Below, piece by piece: positions 14,875 through 24,040 of a DNA stretch of 64,000 nucleotides. The DNA is from Alteromonas sp. KC3 (GTDB lineage: Bacteria > Pseudomonadota > Gammaproteobacteria > Enterobacterales > Alteromonadaceae): the NCBI RefSeq assembly GCF_016756315.1, contig NZ_AP024235.1:2418001-2482000 (forward strand), read 5' to 3'. Both the position numbers and the translations under genes were made by a program. The notes beneath the pieces were generated by a model. That model did not search any database. It saw nothing but the letters and a program-made list of their open reading frames with translations, and was not told the origin of the DNA. Every line of letters starts with the position of its first letter. Within the stretch, counting starts at the first letter, position 1.

Positions 14875-15980
14875 TCTTTCTCCAGATTTGCTATGTGCTG
14901 ATCAGAAATAATCGGTCCTGTTTTCTCTTCGAATTCGTTGGCGAACTCTTCATTTTCCTGATTAGCAATAAAATTCAATAAACAGCTACTGTAATTCGAT
15001 TTAGCTTTCACTAACTTGGTTCCATCTTCTTTACGAACCAAAATGGTATCGCCTACCGAAAACTCACCTTTTACGTCAACGATCTCGCTACTGGTAAGTT
15101 GGTCTGCATTGCTGTCGAGTGAGGCATCGAAGTCACCTTCTACAATTACCTCGCCCTGCGCGTTCGACGTATGTCGCATCCAATGCACATTTTCTTGCAT
15201 CGGTTTCGCGTGGGGCTTGAAGTGCGTGCCTGGGTTTTCACCATTTAGCAGCATATTAAACGACAGCTCAGTAAAGCCGTTAATAATATATGTGTCTATA
15301 CCATGCGAAACAGCTTTTTCAGCCGCTTCTATTTTAGTGCGCATACCACCAGTACCCACACCACCTTTCACTGCACCACCTGCCATGGCATATATAGACT
15401 CATCAATGTGATCTACTGTTTTCAGCAAGGTCGCATCATCATGTTCATGCGGATTCTTGTCGTACAGTCCATCGATGTCTGAACAGATAATCAGTGCGTC
15501 TGCTTCTGCGGCCGATGCCACCATTGCAGACAAGTTATCGTTGTCTCCAACCTTTAATTTATCGGTTGTTACCGTATCGTTCTCATTAACGATAGGTAGG
15601 ATATTGTTATCCAACAGACTGAAAATTGTTTCGCGAATACTTACGTAACGCTCACGATCACGCAAGTCCGCGTGTGTAAGTAGCATCTGCGCCGAAGGAA
15701 AATCAAACAGTCTATCCCACGTCGCTATCATTTCAGTCTGACCTGCGGCAGCCATTGCTTTTTTAACCGCTATGTCTGATTTTTCTTGCTCTGGAAACAG
15801 GTGTGCGCCTGCAGCTACCGAACCAGAAGAAACTAACACCACTTGGGTACCATTCGCTCTGCAACGTACGATAAATTGAGCAATACTCAATAGATAATGA
15901 CTACTGCACCCTTGTTGATTGGGCGATATCAGTGCACTACCTACCTTTATCACTACACGTTTCCAATTAGGGTTACTCAT
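14871..15980 (-). CDS. proB: Glutamate 5-kinase
   Basis: The first, feedback-controlled step of proline synthesis: ATP-dependent phosphorylation of glutamate. An amino-acid kinase domain (about 1-260; VVIKVGSALIS at the N-terminus, VNENDTVTTDKLKVGDNDNLSA near 135-155, GTGGMRTKIEAA near 212) is followed by a C-terminal PUA domain (about 275-355). 369 residues is normal for the kinase-PUA form. The start ATG at 15980 is 16 bases after the stop of putP, so the transporter and both biosynthetic genes probably form one transcript. Confidence 0.98.
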   Translation of the reverse strand: MSNPNWKRVVIKVGSALISPNQQGCSSHYLLSIAQFIVRCRANGTQVVLVSSGSVAAGAHLFPEQEKSDIAVKKAMAAAGQTEMIATWDRLFDFPSAQMLLTHADLRDRERYVSIRETIFSLLDNNILPIVNENDTVTTDKLKVGDNDNLSAMVASAAEADALIICSDIDGLYDKNPHEHDDATLLKTVDHIDESIYAMAGGAVKGGVGTGGMRTKIEAAEKAVSHGIDTYIINGFTELSFNMLLNGENPGTHFKPHAKPMQENVHWMRHTSNAQGEVIVEGDFDASLDSNADQLTSSEIVDVKGEFSVGDTILVRKEDGTKLVKAKSNYSSCLLNFIANQENEEFANEFEEKTGPIISDQHIANLEKE

Positions 15981-15996
15981 AATAAACTTTTAAACC

Positions 15997-17496
15997 TTAA
16001 GATTGTTGATTCGCTAATTCTTTACTGGCTTGCATAAATGTTTGTTGAACACTTAATGAAGGGCTTTCATCCAATCGACTTACCCCATAAAGCAACAATG
16101 TGCTCACTGCAAAACCAGGAATAATTTCATATACCACGCTGCTCAACGTTTCACCGCCATCAAGCACCGGAGCGTAAATCCAAAATAAAACGGTGATTGC
16201 ACCGCCCATCATCCCTGCAAGTGCCGCTTTTGCGGTAAGATCCTTCTTATATAAACAAAAGAGTACTAACGGCCCGAATGCTGCGCCAAATCCAGCCCAC
16301 GCATTACTGACCAGTGACAAAATCGTGTTAGAGGCATCCAACGCCAGTAGCAGAGCTACAATTGCAACGCCTGCTACGCCGTAACGACCGATGGTCACTG
16401 TTTGCTTTTCGCTTACTTCTTTTTTCGTCACTACACGATAAATGTCTTCCGTAAGTGAACTTGCACTCACTAACAATTGTGACGAAATCGTACTCATTAT
16501 GGCTGCCAAAATAGCTGCCATTAGAAAACCGCTAATGAGCGGGTGAAACAATAATTGTGAAAAAACGATAAATATTGTTTCTGGATCATCCACTGCCAAA
16601 TTAAATTGATTAGCGTATGCAATACCAACAAAGCCTGTCGCTAACGCGCCAATAATAGTCACAGTCATCCACGACATACCGATATTTCGGGCCGTACTGA
16701 CAGCATTCACTGAACGTATCGCCATAAATCGAACAATAATGTGAGGCTGACCAAAATACCCAAGGCCCCACCCCAAACTCGACAGTAAACCTACAACCGT
16801 TAGTGTTTCTAACGATTCTGAAAAACTCGGCACGGATTTATACGCTGCCGACGTCATTTGGGTCACACTATCGAACTCACTGAAGGCAACGATAGGAACC
16901 AGAACAAGCGCGATAAACATAATGCAGCCTTGTACAAAGTCAGTAAGACTTACCGCAAGAAAGCCACCTAACAAGGTATAAGAAACAACTACACCGAGTG
17001 TGATGAAAAGCCCCAACTGGTAATCAACTGAAAATGCGCTTTCAAACAACTTCCCGCCTGCTACCAGCCCTGCAGATGTATACAGCGTAAAAAACATAAC
17101 GATGATGGCAGCTGACACTATGCGTAAACTAGCATTTGGCGTATTGAATCGTTTTGCAAAAAATTCAGGTACCGTAAGTGCGTCATCTGCGATTTCAGTG
17201 TAAACACGCAGTTTTGGCGCTACTAATAAATAATTGGCAAGGGCACCAGCCACTAAGCCTATCGCAATGTATACCGCATCAAACCCCGATACGAACATTG
17301 CACCTGGTAGCCCCATCAACATCCAACCAGACATATCTGACGCGCCAGCTGATAGCGCGGTGACGTGCGGACCTACTTGTCGGCCGCCCAAAATATAACC
17401 CGAAATATCACTTGTGGACTGGCGGTAGGCGAAAAGACCTATCCCAAGCATCGCTATAAAATAAACCGATAGCGACAAGTAACTTTCTAATGGCAT
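15997..17496 (-). CDS. putP: Sodium/proline symporter
   Basis: An inner-membrane Na+-coupled solute symporter of the SSS family, 499 residues with about 13 hydrophobic segments. Its features match PutP: SDISGYILGGRQ near residue 28, SAGASDMSGWMLMGLPG (about 49-65) and SGLVAGGKLFES-type motif in helix 4. Import of proline for nutrition or osmoprotection is inferred from the family. Its position upstream of proB-proA, with 16 bases to proB, is unusual: in many bacteria putP pairs with putA (degradation), not with synthesis. This suggests a joint proline accumulation unit, for example under salt stress. Confidence 0.93.
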   Translation of the reverse strand: MPLESYLSLSVYFIAMLGIGLFAYRQSTSDISGYILGGRQVGPHVTALSAGASDMSGWMLMGLPGAMFVSGFDAVYIAIGLVAGALANYLLVAPKLRVYTEIADDALTVPEFFAKRFNTPNASLRIVSAAIIVMFFTLYTSAGLVAGGKLFESAFSVDYQLGLFITLGVVVSYTLLGGFLAVSLTDFVQGCIMFIALVLVPIVAFSEFDSVTQMTSAAYKSVPSFSESLETLTVVGLLSSLGWGLGYFGQPHIIVRFMAIRSVNAVSTARNIGMSWMTVTIIGALATGFVGIAYANQFNLAVDDPETIFIVFSQLLFHPLISGFLMAAILAAIMSTISSQLLVSASSLTEDIYRVVTKKEVSEKQTVTIGRYGVAGVAIVALLLALDASNTILSLVSNAWAGFGAAFGPLVLFCLYKKDLTAKAALAGMMGGAITVLFWIYAPVLDGGETLSSVVYEIIPGFAVSTLLLYGVSRLDESPSLSVQQTFMQASKELANQQS

Positions 17497-17928
17497 AACG
17501 TAGAACTAATCCTCTTTTGCTCATAGTAGTAACGATTACTGTTCTCGACATTCAAGCGTTCTTAAATGTACACACGACTGATCTCACGAATCCGTCATGC
17601 AAGCTCTTATCTCTTCACAGAACTTCATATAATAAGCACTATTTAAGTAGAGCAATAATCATTAGAGCTCTAACAATATAAAGGTTTTATAATTTATTTC
17701 AAGTTCAATTATTGTTCAAACAGGTCTTAAACCGCTTTAATACGAATTATTAACCATTCTTGTTTCACACGAAGAAACGGCGTTTAAATTAAAATATTTT
17801 ATATTGATATCAATAACAAAGGCACAACCAAAAGATTCGTGAAACACAATTAAAACGGTACAAAGAACTATATTTTATGCAAAGTAAGTGCTTTTAAAAT
17901 CATTTTGAAAAAGAAAGCATTATTTAAC
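17497..17928. other. Intergenic region upstream of putP
   Basis: About 430 bp, very AT-rich, with no gene. It should hold the promoter of the putP-proB-proA cluster (reading left) and the end of the topoisomerase gene transcript (also reading left). The stretch around 17780-17815 (TTAAATTAAAATATTTTATATTGATATC) is extremely AT-rich. No binding site could be assigned with confidence. Confidence 0.4.
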
Positions 17929-18966
17929 TCATTGAGGCGAAATAATGTCCATAAGAACCTTTTCAACAGGTGAAAGAGCCTCAAGGTTGTATTCGGCATC
18001 AAGAGAAAATGAGTCGATTTTGGAAAGCGTATCTTGAAGCTGTTGAGGGGCGTCATCCAAACATAATAGCTTCGGGTGAATGTAATACTGGCGACAGACG
18101 CTGGGCGTGTTTCCTATTTCAGCAGCAACGCGTTTACTTAATGTGCTCTGCCATTTCTTATTTGTTGACTCTTGTATTTCGCGGTATGTATCACCTAAGC
18201 ACATTAACGCAAAGCGACTTGCTGCCCATGTTCGAAAATCTTTGCAACTAAAGTCTTCACTCATTTTGTCGTGAATAAACGCATTAACATCTTCACTGGT
18301 TATATCGTGCCATCGTGATGACTCATCTTTGTATCGAAATAGGCTGTAGCCTTGTTGCTGCGCACTTTCGCAAATAAGCTTAGCTAGTTCAGGGTCGTCA
18401 ATACTCAGATTACGTGTTTTACCATGCTTACCAATGTAAGAGAGCGCCACACCATCTTCACAAAAACTTTGAAGATGTTTACGACGTAGGGTTGTAAGTC
18501 CAAACGTATTATTCTGCTTGCTGTATTGTACGTTACCGACACGTGCACCTGTGTAGTCGAGTAAAAGACAAACCAGCGCGCAAGCCCTCTCGTAGTTCCA
18601 TGCCTCTTTTTCAACCAGCTCCAAGCAGCGCTGCCGAAACTGAGGAAGCTGTTTTCCAAATTCCAACAAGCGAGAAAACTTTACCGCTTGCTGATGCTCA
18701 TGCCAGTGTTGATGATAGATGTATTGCTTTCGTCCCTTTTCATCTATTCCAATTGCTTGAATACTCGCTTTACTGTCTTTACTAATTTTCGTGTCATGCC
18801 AGTTTGGCGGCACGGCCAAACCCTTAATACGATTGAGCACACGCTTACTATTTACTTTTCTGCCACTTGCATAGCGGTAATAAAAGCGTTTTTTACCGCA
18901 CTTTATTCTGCTTATTGACAGGTGCTTGTCGTCGCCGTAGTGATAACACAACCCCACTTTTTCCAC
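17929..18966 (-). CDS. DNA topoisomerase IB (poxvirus-type), 345 aa
   Basis: A type IB topoisomerase that relaxes supercoils through a 3'-phosphotyrosine link. The N-terminal domain (about 1-95, with GLAVPPNWHDTKIS) is followed by the catalytic domain: TGARVGNVQYSKQNNTFGLTTLRRKH (about 140-165), HGKTRNLSID, KDFRTWAAS (about 243-251) and the nucleophile tyrosine in CRQYYIHPKLL (about 295-305). These are the Arg, Lys, Arg/His and Tyr residues of the family. Bacterial members are scattered and are accessory to topoisomerase I. It is a single gene, with noncoding DNA on both sides. Confidence 0.95.
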   Translation of the reverse strand: MEKVGLCYHYGDDKHLSISRIKCGKKRFYYRYASGRKVNSKRVLNRIKGLAVPPNWHDTKISKDSKASIQAIGIDEKGRKQYIYHQHWHEHQQAVKFSRLLEFGKQLPQFRQRCLELVEKEAWNYERACALVCLLLDYTGARVGNVQYSKQNNTFGLTTLRRKHLQSFCEDGVALSYIGKHGKTRNLSIDDPELAKLICESAQQQGYSLFRYKDESSRWHDITSEDVNAFIHDKMSEDFSCKDFRTWAASRFALMCLGDTYREIQESTNKKWQSTLSKRVAAEIGNTPSVCRQYYIHPKLLCLDDAPQQLQDTLSKIDSFSLDAEYNLEALSPVEKVLMDIISPQ

Positions 18967-19373
18967 TGCAACACTCCATTATCGCGCTTCAATTCCCTAT
19001 TGATTACAGACAACACCTCAACAATGATCACCATTATTGATACAAAGCAGGGTCTGTAAGGCTTTCGCAAGGTATGCGTAAATTACACACACCATGTAAG
19101 TCCGGGGGATAGCTGCTATTACTAAGGTCGTTTTAAATATTGCCTCTTTTTTAATAATAGCTGGTGGTTGAAAGAAGATTAAACAGGTGTAATGACCGCC
19201 ACTACTCTATAAAATTCAATGACATAAAAACTAAATAACGAGCTTGGGATACGCCATACTTCCAAATTCTGTAGTGCCCAAATGGGGTCGGAACGTAACT
19301 TGAATACACTTTTACCATAGATTAGAGAAACGTATTTCTCGTTGAGTCAAACACGGATATTTAGGGTGCTAAG
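18967..19373. other. Intergenic region between topoisomerase IB and the 19374 gene
   Basis: About 400 bp between divergent genes. No open frame, repeat or RNA was recognised. Promoters for both flanking genes are expected here. Confidence 0.4.
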
Positions 19374-19931
19374 ATGTCTACTACATTTTCAAATCACAAT
19401 AATTTGCGAGGGGCGGTTATTTCAAGTAACAAGCTACAAGTGGCTGCTATTTTCGAGTCAAAACAACGTGCTCAACAAATGGTTGAGATTGTTCGCGATA
19501 ATACTGAGGTTGAGCCGTCGCAAATCGAATTGATTGATGCGGGTGATCCTTACTTTAGCGAAAAACTTGAAAAAAGCAGCAATAAAATTGGGCGCAGTTT
19601 GTGGTCTTCACATTTGTTGCTTGGTAGCGTTGGCTTTCTTTTTGGAATGTTTGCCGCGTTCTTGCTTACGCAGTTTGGCCCTGCACTTACGCAGCAAAAT
19701 GTCCTCTTCACTTATATCGCACTTATCAGTCCAGGAATATTTGTAGGGCTATTTATTGCAGGGTTGATGGGGTTGCGCCCTGATAGAGACCATCTCATTC
19801 AGTCAGTCAAACATGCGATACGCTACGGCAAAGTCGCCATGGTGATAAATATGCGCAAATCACAATCATCTGATGATGTGATCACTGTATTAGATAGACA
19901 TGCCGGCAATGTTGTTGAGTCGGTTAGATAA
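19374..19931 (+). CDS. Two-helix inner-membrane protein of unknown function, 185 aa
   Basis: A cytoplasmic N-terminal part (about 1-75) with a predicted alpha/beta pattern (VAAIFESKQRAQQMVEIV, then SQIELIDAGDPYF) resembles the small stress-protein domain in which a protein's fold senses or regulates. Two membrane segments follow (about 84-106 and 116-138), connected by a short loop, then a cytoplasmic tail with HAIRYGKVAMVINMRKSQSSDDVI. The N-terminal part resembles the heat-induced stress (YflT/GSP17M) type of domain, which is a resemblance only. A gene just before a HAD phosphatase, on the same strand but separated by 170 bp. Confidence 0.75.
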   Translation: MSTTFSNHNNLRGAVISSNKLQVAAIFESKQRAQQMVEIVRDNTEVEPSQIELIDAGDPYFSEKLEKSSNKIGRSLWSSHLLLGSVGFLFGMFAAFLLTQFGPALTQQNVLFTYIALISPGIFVGLFIAGLMGLRPDRDHLIQSVKHAIRYGKVAMVINMRKSQSSDDVITVLDRHAGNVVESVR

Positions 19932-20101
19932 AAGTAATCTACCGAGCATTTTTCGGTACTACTGATTATAACGGTTGGTTCTGGTACGACATCATAAAAG
20001 GAATGTAAACAAAACGGCAATAATTGCGTATTATGCTTAATTGCCGTTTTATTTTCTGGCCGTTTCTATTGGCCCTTTTTTTGAAGTTGGTTGGGCACAT
20101 C

Positions 20102-20932
20102 ATGGACCTTATATTTTTCGACTTAGACGGAACATTACTCAATAAGTCTTCGCAAATTTCGTCATACACAAAAGACACCCTTGGGCTACTTGCTGAAAAT
20201 GATATTGCATATACCGTTGCAACAGGTAGAACCATGCACTCTGCTCAGCATGTTATTCAAGATACGCCGTTTGTATTGCCTCACATCTATAATAATGGTG
20301 TTGCCATTTGGGACCCAACTGGCAAGGCACTTACTCTCGAAAATTTGCTGGCTCCGAACGAAGTAAATACTATTTTATCCTGTGCAAAGGAAAACAATAT
20401 TACGCCTTTTATCAACACCGTTGATTTGGCGAGTGATAATCACGAACACGTTATTTACCATTCTGCACCAATGCATCGCGTCGAGCGTGAACTCATCGAC
20501 AAGTATTTTTCGCGTACTAAGGCGGTACTAGAAAGTGCAGAACGCCTCCCGCTTCATGCTCACATTACCAACATAAGCATGATTGGAGATGCCAAAGTAA
20601 TTTATGAGATGTATCAGCAGCTAAACGCTACAGAAGGCCTTATCGCTTATTCAGGACCGGCAATAGAAGGCGAAGAGTATCGCTGGATGGACGTGCACCA
20701 TAAGTTAGCGAATAAAGGCAGTGCGGTTGAAATTCTAAAATCTCAATTGGGTGCTACTAATATTATATGCTTCGGCGATAGCGACAATGATATCAGCATG
20801 TTTCAATTTGCTGATGAAGCTTATGCGCCATCTAACGCGAAGCAAATGATTAAAGAAGCCGCAACATCAGTTATCGGTCATCATGATGAAGATGGCATTG
20901 CACGCTTTCTTAGAGAGCGCTTTTCACTGTAA
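20102..20932 (+). CDS. Cof-type HAD-superfamily phosphatase, 276 aa
   Basis: A haloacid dehalogenase hydrolase of the Cof/YbhA sugar-phosphatase subfamily. Motif I is DLIFFDLDGTLL (residues 2-13, with both nucleophile Asp residues), motif II the Thr in VATGRT (about 38-43), motif III Lys near 200 and motif IV GDSDNDISMF (about 222-231); the long cap is inserted between II and III as in type IIB. Substrates are phosphorylated small metabolites and cannot be predicted. The start at 20102 is chosen since it begins directly at the HAD core; the in-frame extension to 20024 would add a hydrophobic stretch not usual for the family. Confidence 0.92.
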   Translation: MDLIFFDLDGTLLNKSSQISSYTKDTLGLLAENDIAYTVATGRTMHSAQHVIQDTPFVLPHIYNNGVAIWDPTGKALTLENLLAPNEVNTILSCAKENNITPFINTVDLASDNHEHVIYHSAPMHRVERELIDKYFSRTKAVLESAERLPLHAHITNISMIGDAKVIYEMYQQLNATEGLIAYSGPAIEGEEYRWMDVHHKLANKGSAVEILKSQLGATNIICFGDSDNDISMFQFADEAYAPSNAKQMIKEAATSVIGHHDEDGIARFLRERFSL

Positions 20933-20934
20933 AA

Positions 20935-21639
20935 TTACCAATTAATTGCTTTTCTGTCTTTGAAGAACTTTCCATTGGGGCCTCCTTTTTTGTGCATAGC
21001 TAACCAAATAATGGTATCGGCCCCCTCTTCTGGTGTTTTCGGTGCATCAGCCCCCCCCATACGAGTATGAACCCAACCTGGCGTCATACTATTTACCATA
21101 ACGTCAATATCATCGTCTTTAGCAGCTTCGTCTACCACAGCGGCCATTTTCACCGTTAATGCGTTTAACGCAGCTTTGGAGATGGCGTAGCACAATGGCC
21201 CTTGTAACTGATCATTAAAGCTTCCGTAACTAGAACTCACATTAATAACTCGGCCAAATTTGCGCTCGATCATTTGCGGTAGTGCTTGCTGTATCAACGT
21301 AAGCGGTGCATTCACGTTTACTTGCATCGATTTGGCGAATTGTTCTGCACTGACATCGCGCCAGTATGTATCATCAAGCACGCCAGCATTGTTCACCAAG
21401 ATATCTATTGGCCCAAAAACCGCTTCAGCTCTTACAAACGCATCAACAATCGCGGTTTCGTTGTCTAGCGGCATTTCTATAACGTGAAGGTCGCCACCAA
21501 CAATATCCTTTTTGGCCTCTAAACCAGACTCTTCGTCTCTACAAGCCAGCAAGACTTTATAACCCTCTTGCAAAAGGCCCTTTACTACTTCTAAGCCGAT
21601 ACCACGATTTCCACCTGTTACTAAGACATTTTTTGTCAT
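20935..21639 (-). CDS. Short-chain dehydrogenase/reductase, carbonyl reductase-like, 234 aa
   Basis: A Rossmann-fold NAD(P)H-dependent oxidoreductase: cofactor loop TGGNRGIG (residues 8-15), NNAG (about 86-89) and the catalytic Ser-Tyr-Lys with YAISK (about 149-153). The N-terminus and the cofactor loop resemble eukaryotic carbonyl reductase and related bacterial proteins that act on ketones and quinones. The actual substrate is unknown. The gene converges on the HAD gene with only two bases between them and follows the DUF2878 gene (stop-to-start gap of about 26 bases), so the two minus-strand genes probably share a transcript. Confidence 0.9.
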   Translation of the reverse strand: MTKNVLVTGGNRGIGLEVVKGLLQEGYKVLLACRDEESGLEAKKDIVGGDLHVIEMPLDNETAIVDAFVRAEAVFGPIDILVNNAGVLDDTYWRDVSAEQFAKSMQVNVNAPLTLIQQALPQMIERKFGRVINVSSSYGSFNDQLQGPLCYAISKAALNALTVKMAAVVDEAAKDDDIDVMVNSMTPGWVHTRMGGADAPKTPEEGADTIIWLAMHKKGGPNGKFFKDRKAINW

Positions 21640-21665
21640 TGTATTAACACTCCTTGCAAGTACGT

Positions 21666-22190
21666 TTATATTGGCTGTCGATCAAGTTTTGTCGATAAGA
21701 AAAAGCTAAACGGAAATACTACGCTCCAAACTACTGCTATCGCCGCGTACGCCCACGTCATACTTAGACCTAGTTCAACGGCGCCAAACTTAGCACCGGC
21801 TATATAACTTAGCGGCGCAAAGATTGCCCCGCCCGCCGCGGCCAACAACACCCGGCCTTGAAACATCGTCATGCTGTGATAAACAGTACCCGCAAAAGCT
21901 GCCCACAGCAGACTGAGCCAGATAGGTATGGGCCAACCAGGCAATAAGACTTCTGTTTCATTGAAGATAAAAAGCCCTACGTTTGTCAAAGCAGCATCAA
22001 CTATTGTTCCCAGTAAGAATAACGTACCCATCAGTTTGGCATCTTCAAGGCGCTTAGGAGACACCGATATCCATGCCAAAATCAGTAACATAACGGGCAT
22101 TACCGCGTCATTCTGAAAAAGAATAACTAACCACCAGATAGTTTGAAACCAGACGAAATTGCCTACTTTGATAACGGTACTTCGGTTCAT
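21666..22190 (-). CDS. DUF2878 family membrane protein, 174 aa
   Basis: Five or six hydrophobic segments over the whole length, starting MNRSTVIKVGNFVWFQTIWW. It shows the DUF2878 pattern of W-x3-V near the N-terminus, LGTIVDAALTNVGLF in the second helix and WPIPIWLSLLWAAFAGTVYHS. The function of DUF2878 is unknown; it sits in the inner membrane. The start at 22190 is preferred over an upstream frame to 22229. It is 26 bp upstream of the SDR gene on the same strand. Confidence 0.85.
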   Translation of the reverse strand: MNRSTVIKVGNFVWFQTIWWLVILFQNDAVMPVMLLILAWISVSPKRLEDAKLMGTLFLLGTIVDAALTNVGLFIFNETEVLLPGWPIPIWLSLLWAAFAGTVYHSMTMFQGRVLLAAAGGAIFAPLSYIAGAKFGAVELGLSMTWAYAAIAVVWSVVFPFSFFLSTKLDRQPI

Positions 22191-22395
22191 CAGCCCTACT
22201 CTTTTAAACAGCAATACGTGCAGATACACATATTCTTAAATCAACATGTTGCACGCGTTTATACAATTGGAGTACGTCTCCAATTTTAAGTAAGTTCATT
22301 TTAAGAAACATTCCCACTGATGCGGTGCGACGGGTATGAAAGTAATCGAAATGAAGGACAACACGTATAGAAGCATATAGAAAGTAGCAAAGGAT

Positions 22396-24036
22396 ATGTT
22401 TTACGTGAAAATGGTTAAATACTACGTGCTTGGCGCTATTATTGCTCTACTGCTTACGGTGTGGGCACCTAATGTGCTATTAGCGGTGCTTTTTGCATGG
22501 ACCGCATTTTCTTTAATTGCTGTAAGCAGTGCTTATCTGCTGAACTATCCAAGCTTATTTCGCAAACGTGAAGATGGGTCAATTCCTTTTTACATTCGGT
22601 GGATTTTTATTCCTTTTTTGTTGGGCTCTTGGTTATATAACGAGTATGCAAGAAGAACTGATAAAGTCCCTCCTCTTCAACAAATTGAGCCTCAGCTTTT
22701 TCTGGCATGTCGCATGTCATCGAAGCACGTAGAAATATTAAACGACAATAATATCGATGCCATTTTAGATGTCACGGCCGAATTTGACGGTCTAGATTGG
22801 ACCGCTTACCAAGAAGACTTCCGCTATCTGAATATTCCTGTGCTTGATCACACCAGTCCCACGCCAGAGCAACTTGTAATGGCAATAAACTGGCTACAAC
22901 AGCAAATAGACGAAAACAAGAATGTTGTAGTGCATTGTGCGTTAGGGCGTGGGCGTTCTGTGTTAGTCGTGGCCGCATTTTTACTCGCGAAAAAACCTAG
23001 CCTTTCAGTAAATGAAGCACTTTCTCAAATTAATGATATTCGCCAAACCGCTAGACTCAACAAGCGCCAATTGGCGGCACTTGAGAAAGTAAAAGAAGGT
23101 GGTCTACTGTCTTTGCAACAAAAATTAACCCTCATTGTGAACCCTGTTGCAGGCGGTGGAAAGTGGGATGAATATAGAGACGAAGTACTTTCAAGGCTTA
23201 ATGAAAAGTTTAGCGTTACAGTGAAAGAAACCACGCCAGATATCAATGGTAAAACACTTGCCGAAGAAGCGCGTAATAAAGGGGCAAAAATTGTTGTAGC
23301 GTGTGGCGGTGACGGCACGCTAACTGAAGTTGCAAGTGCATTGATAAATAGTGATGTGGTGATGGGTATAATTCCCTTCGGCACCGCAAATGCGCTAAGC
23401 CAAGTGCTGCATGGTTACTTGAGCAAGGTAATGCCTATCAGTACCGCGTGTGATGTCATTATAGCGGGCGATACCATGGCTATCGATACAGCAACATGTA
23501 ACGACCACGTCATGTTACTGGTTGCAGCTGTAGGCTTTGAGGAAAAAATGATTTCTGCAGCAGACCGTGAACAAAAGAATATGGGCGGTCAGTTTGCCTA
23601 CCTAAAAGGCCTTTGGAATGCCATATCCAACAACGAAAATATGGCTTTCTCTATGACTATAGACGATGAACAGCAAACAACATTAGAAACCCCAAGTTTA
23701 GTTATTGCCAATGCCGCGCCGATGACAACAGCACTTGCCCAGGGTTCTGAGCCCCCCGATATCACTGACGGAAAGCTCGATTTAACATGGCTAACACCGC
23801 AAACGAATTCAGATAGACAGTTTCTTTCGCTTGCAGAGCTTGTGCTTAGCCCCGCACAGGCAAAAAAGCAAAGTGACTCAATTCAGCATAAGCAAGGTAG
23901 CGAAATAACACTGCACTTCGACAGTGTTACCCCCTACGCCGTCGACGGTGAGATTTATGAAAGTGACAAACTTGTGATCACATCCCGTCCTCGCAGTTTG
24001 ACGGTACTGACCAATTTCGAAAAAAAGGAGCGTTAA
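22396..24036 (+). CDS. Membrane-anchored dual-specificity phosphatase fused to a diacylglycerol/lipid kinase, 546 aa
   Basis: Three parts can be seen. Residues 1-85 contain three membrane segments. Residues about 95-235 form a dual-specificity protein phosphatase domain with the Cys-x5-Arg loop in HCALGRGRS. Residues about 244-540 form a YegS/LCB5-type lipid kinase catalytic domain with VNPVAGGG, GGDGTLTEVAS and PFGTANALS. A single protein thus carries a kinase and a phosphatase for lipid (or protein) phosphate chemistry at the inner membrane. The start is not certain: ATG at 22396 has its AAAGGA too close, while a GTG three codons in has better spacing. gdhA starts four bases after its stop. 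Confidence 0.92.
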   Translation: MFYVKMVKYYVLGAIIALLLTVWAPNVLLAVLFAWTAFSLIAVSSAYLLNYPSLFRKREDGSIPFYIRWIFIPFLLGSWLYNEYARRTDKVPPLQQIEPQLFLACRMSSKHVEILNDNNIDAILDVTAEFDGLDWTAYQEDFRYLNIPVLDHTSPTPEQLVMAINWLQQQIDENKNVVVHCALGRGRSVLVVAAFLLAKKPSLSVNEALSQINDIRQTARLNKRQLAALEKVKEGGLLSLQQKLTLIVNPVAGGGKWDEYRDEVLSRLNEKFSVTVKETTPDINGKTLAEEARNKGAKIVVACGGDGTLTEVASALINSDVVMGIIPFGTANALSQVLHGYLSKVMPISTACDVIIAGDTMAIDTATCNDHVMLLVAAVGFEEKMISAADREQKNMGGQFAYLKGLWNAISNNENMAFSMTIDDEQQTTLETPSLVIANAAPMTTALAQGSEPPDITDGKLDLTWLTPQTNSDRQFLSLAELVLSPAQAKKQSDSIQHKQGSEITLHFDSVTPYAVDGEIYESDKLVITSRPRSLTVLTNFEKKER

Positions 24037-24040
24037 GCGA

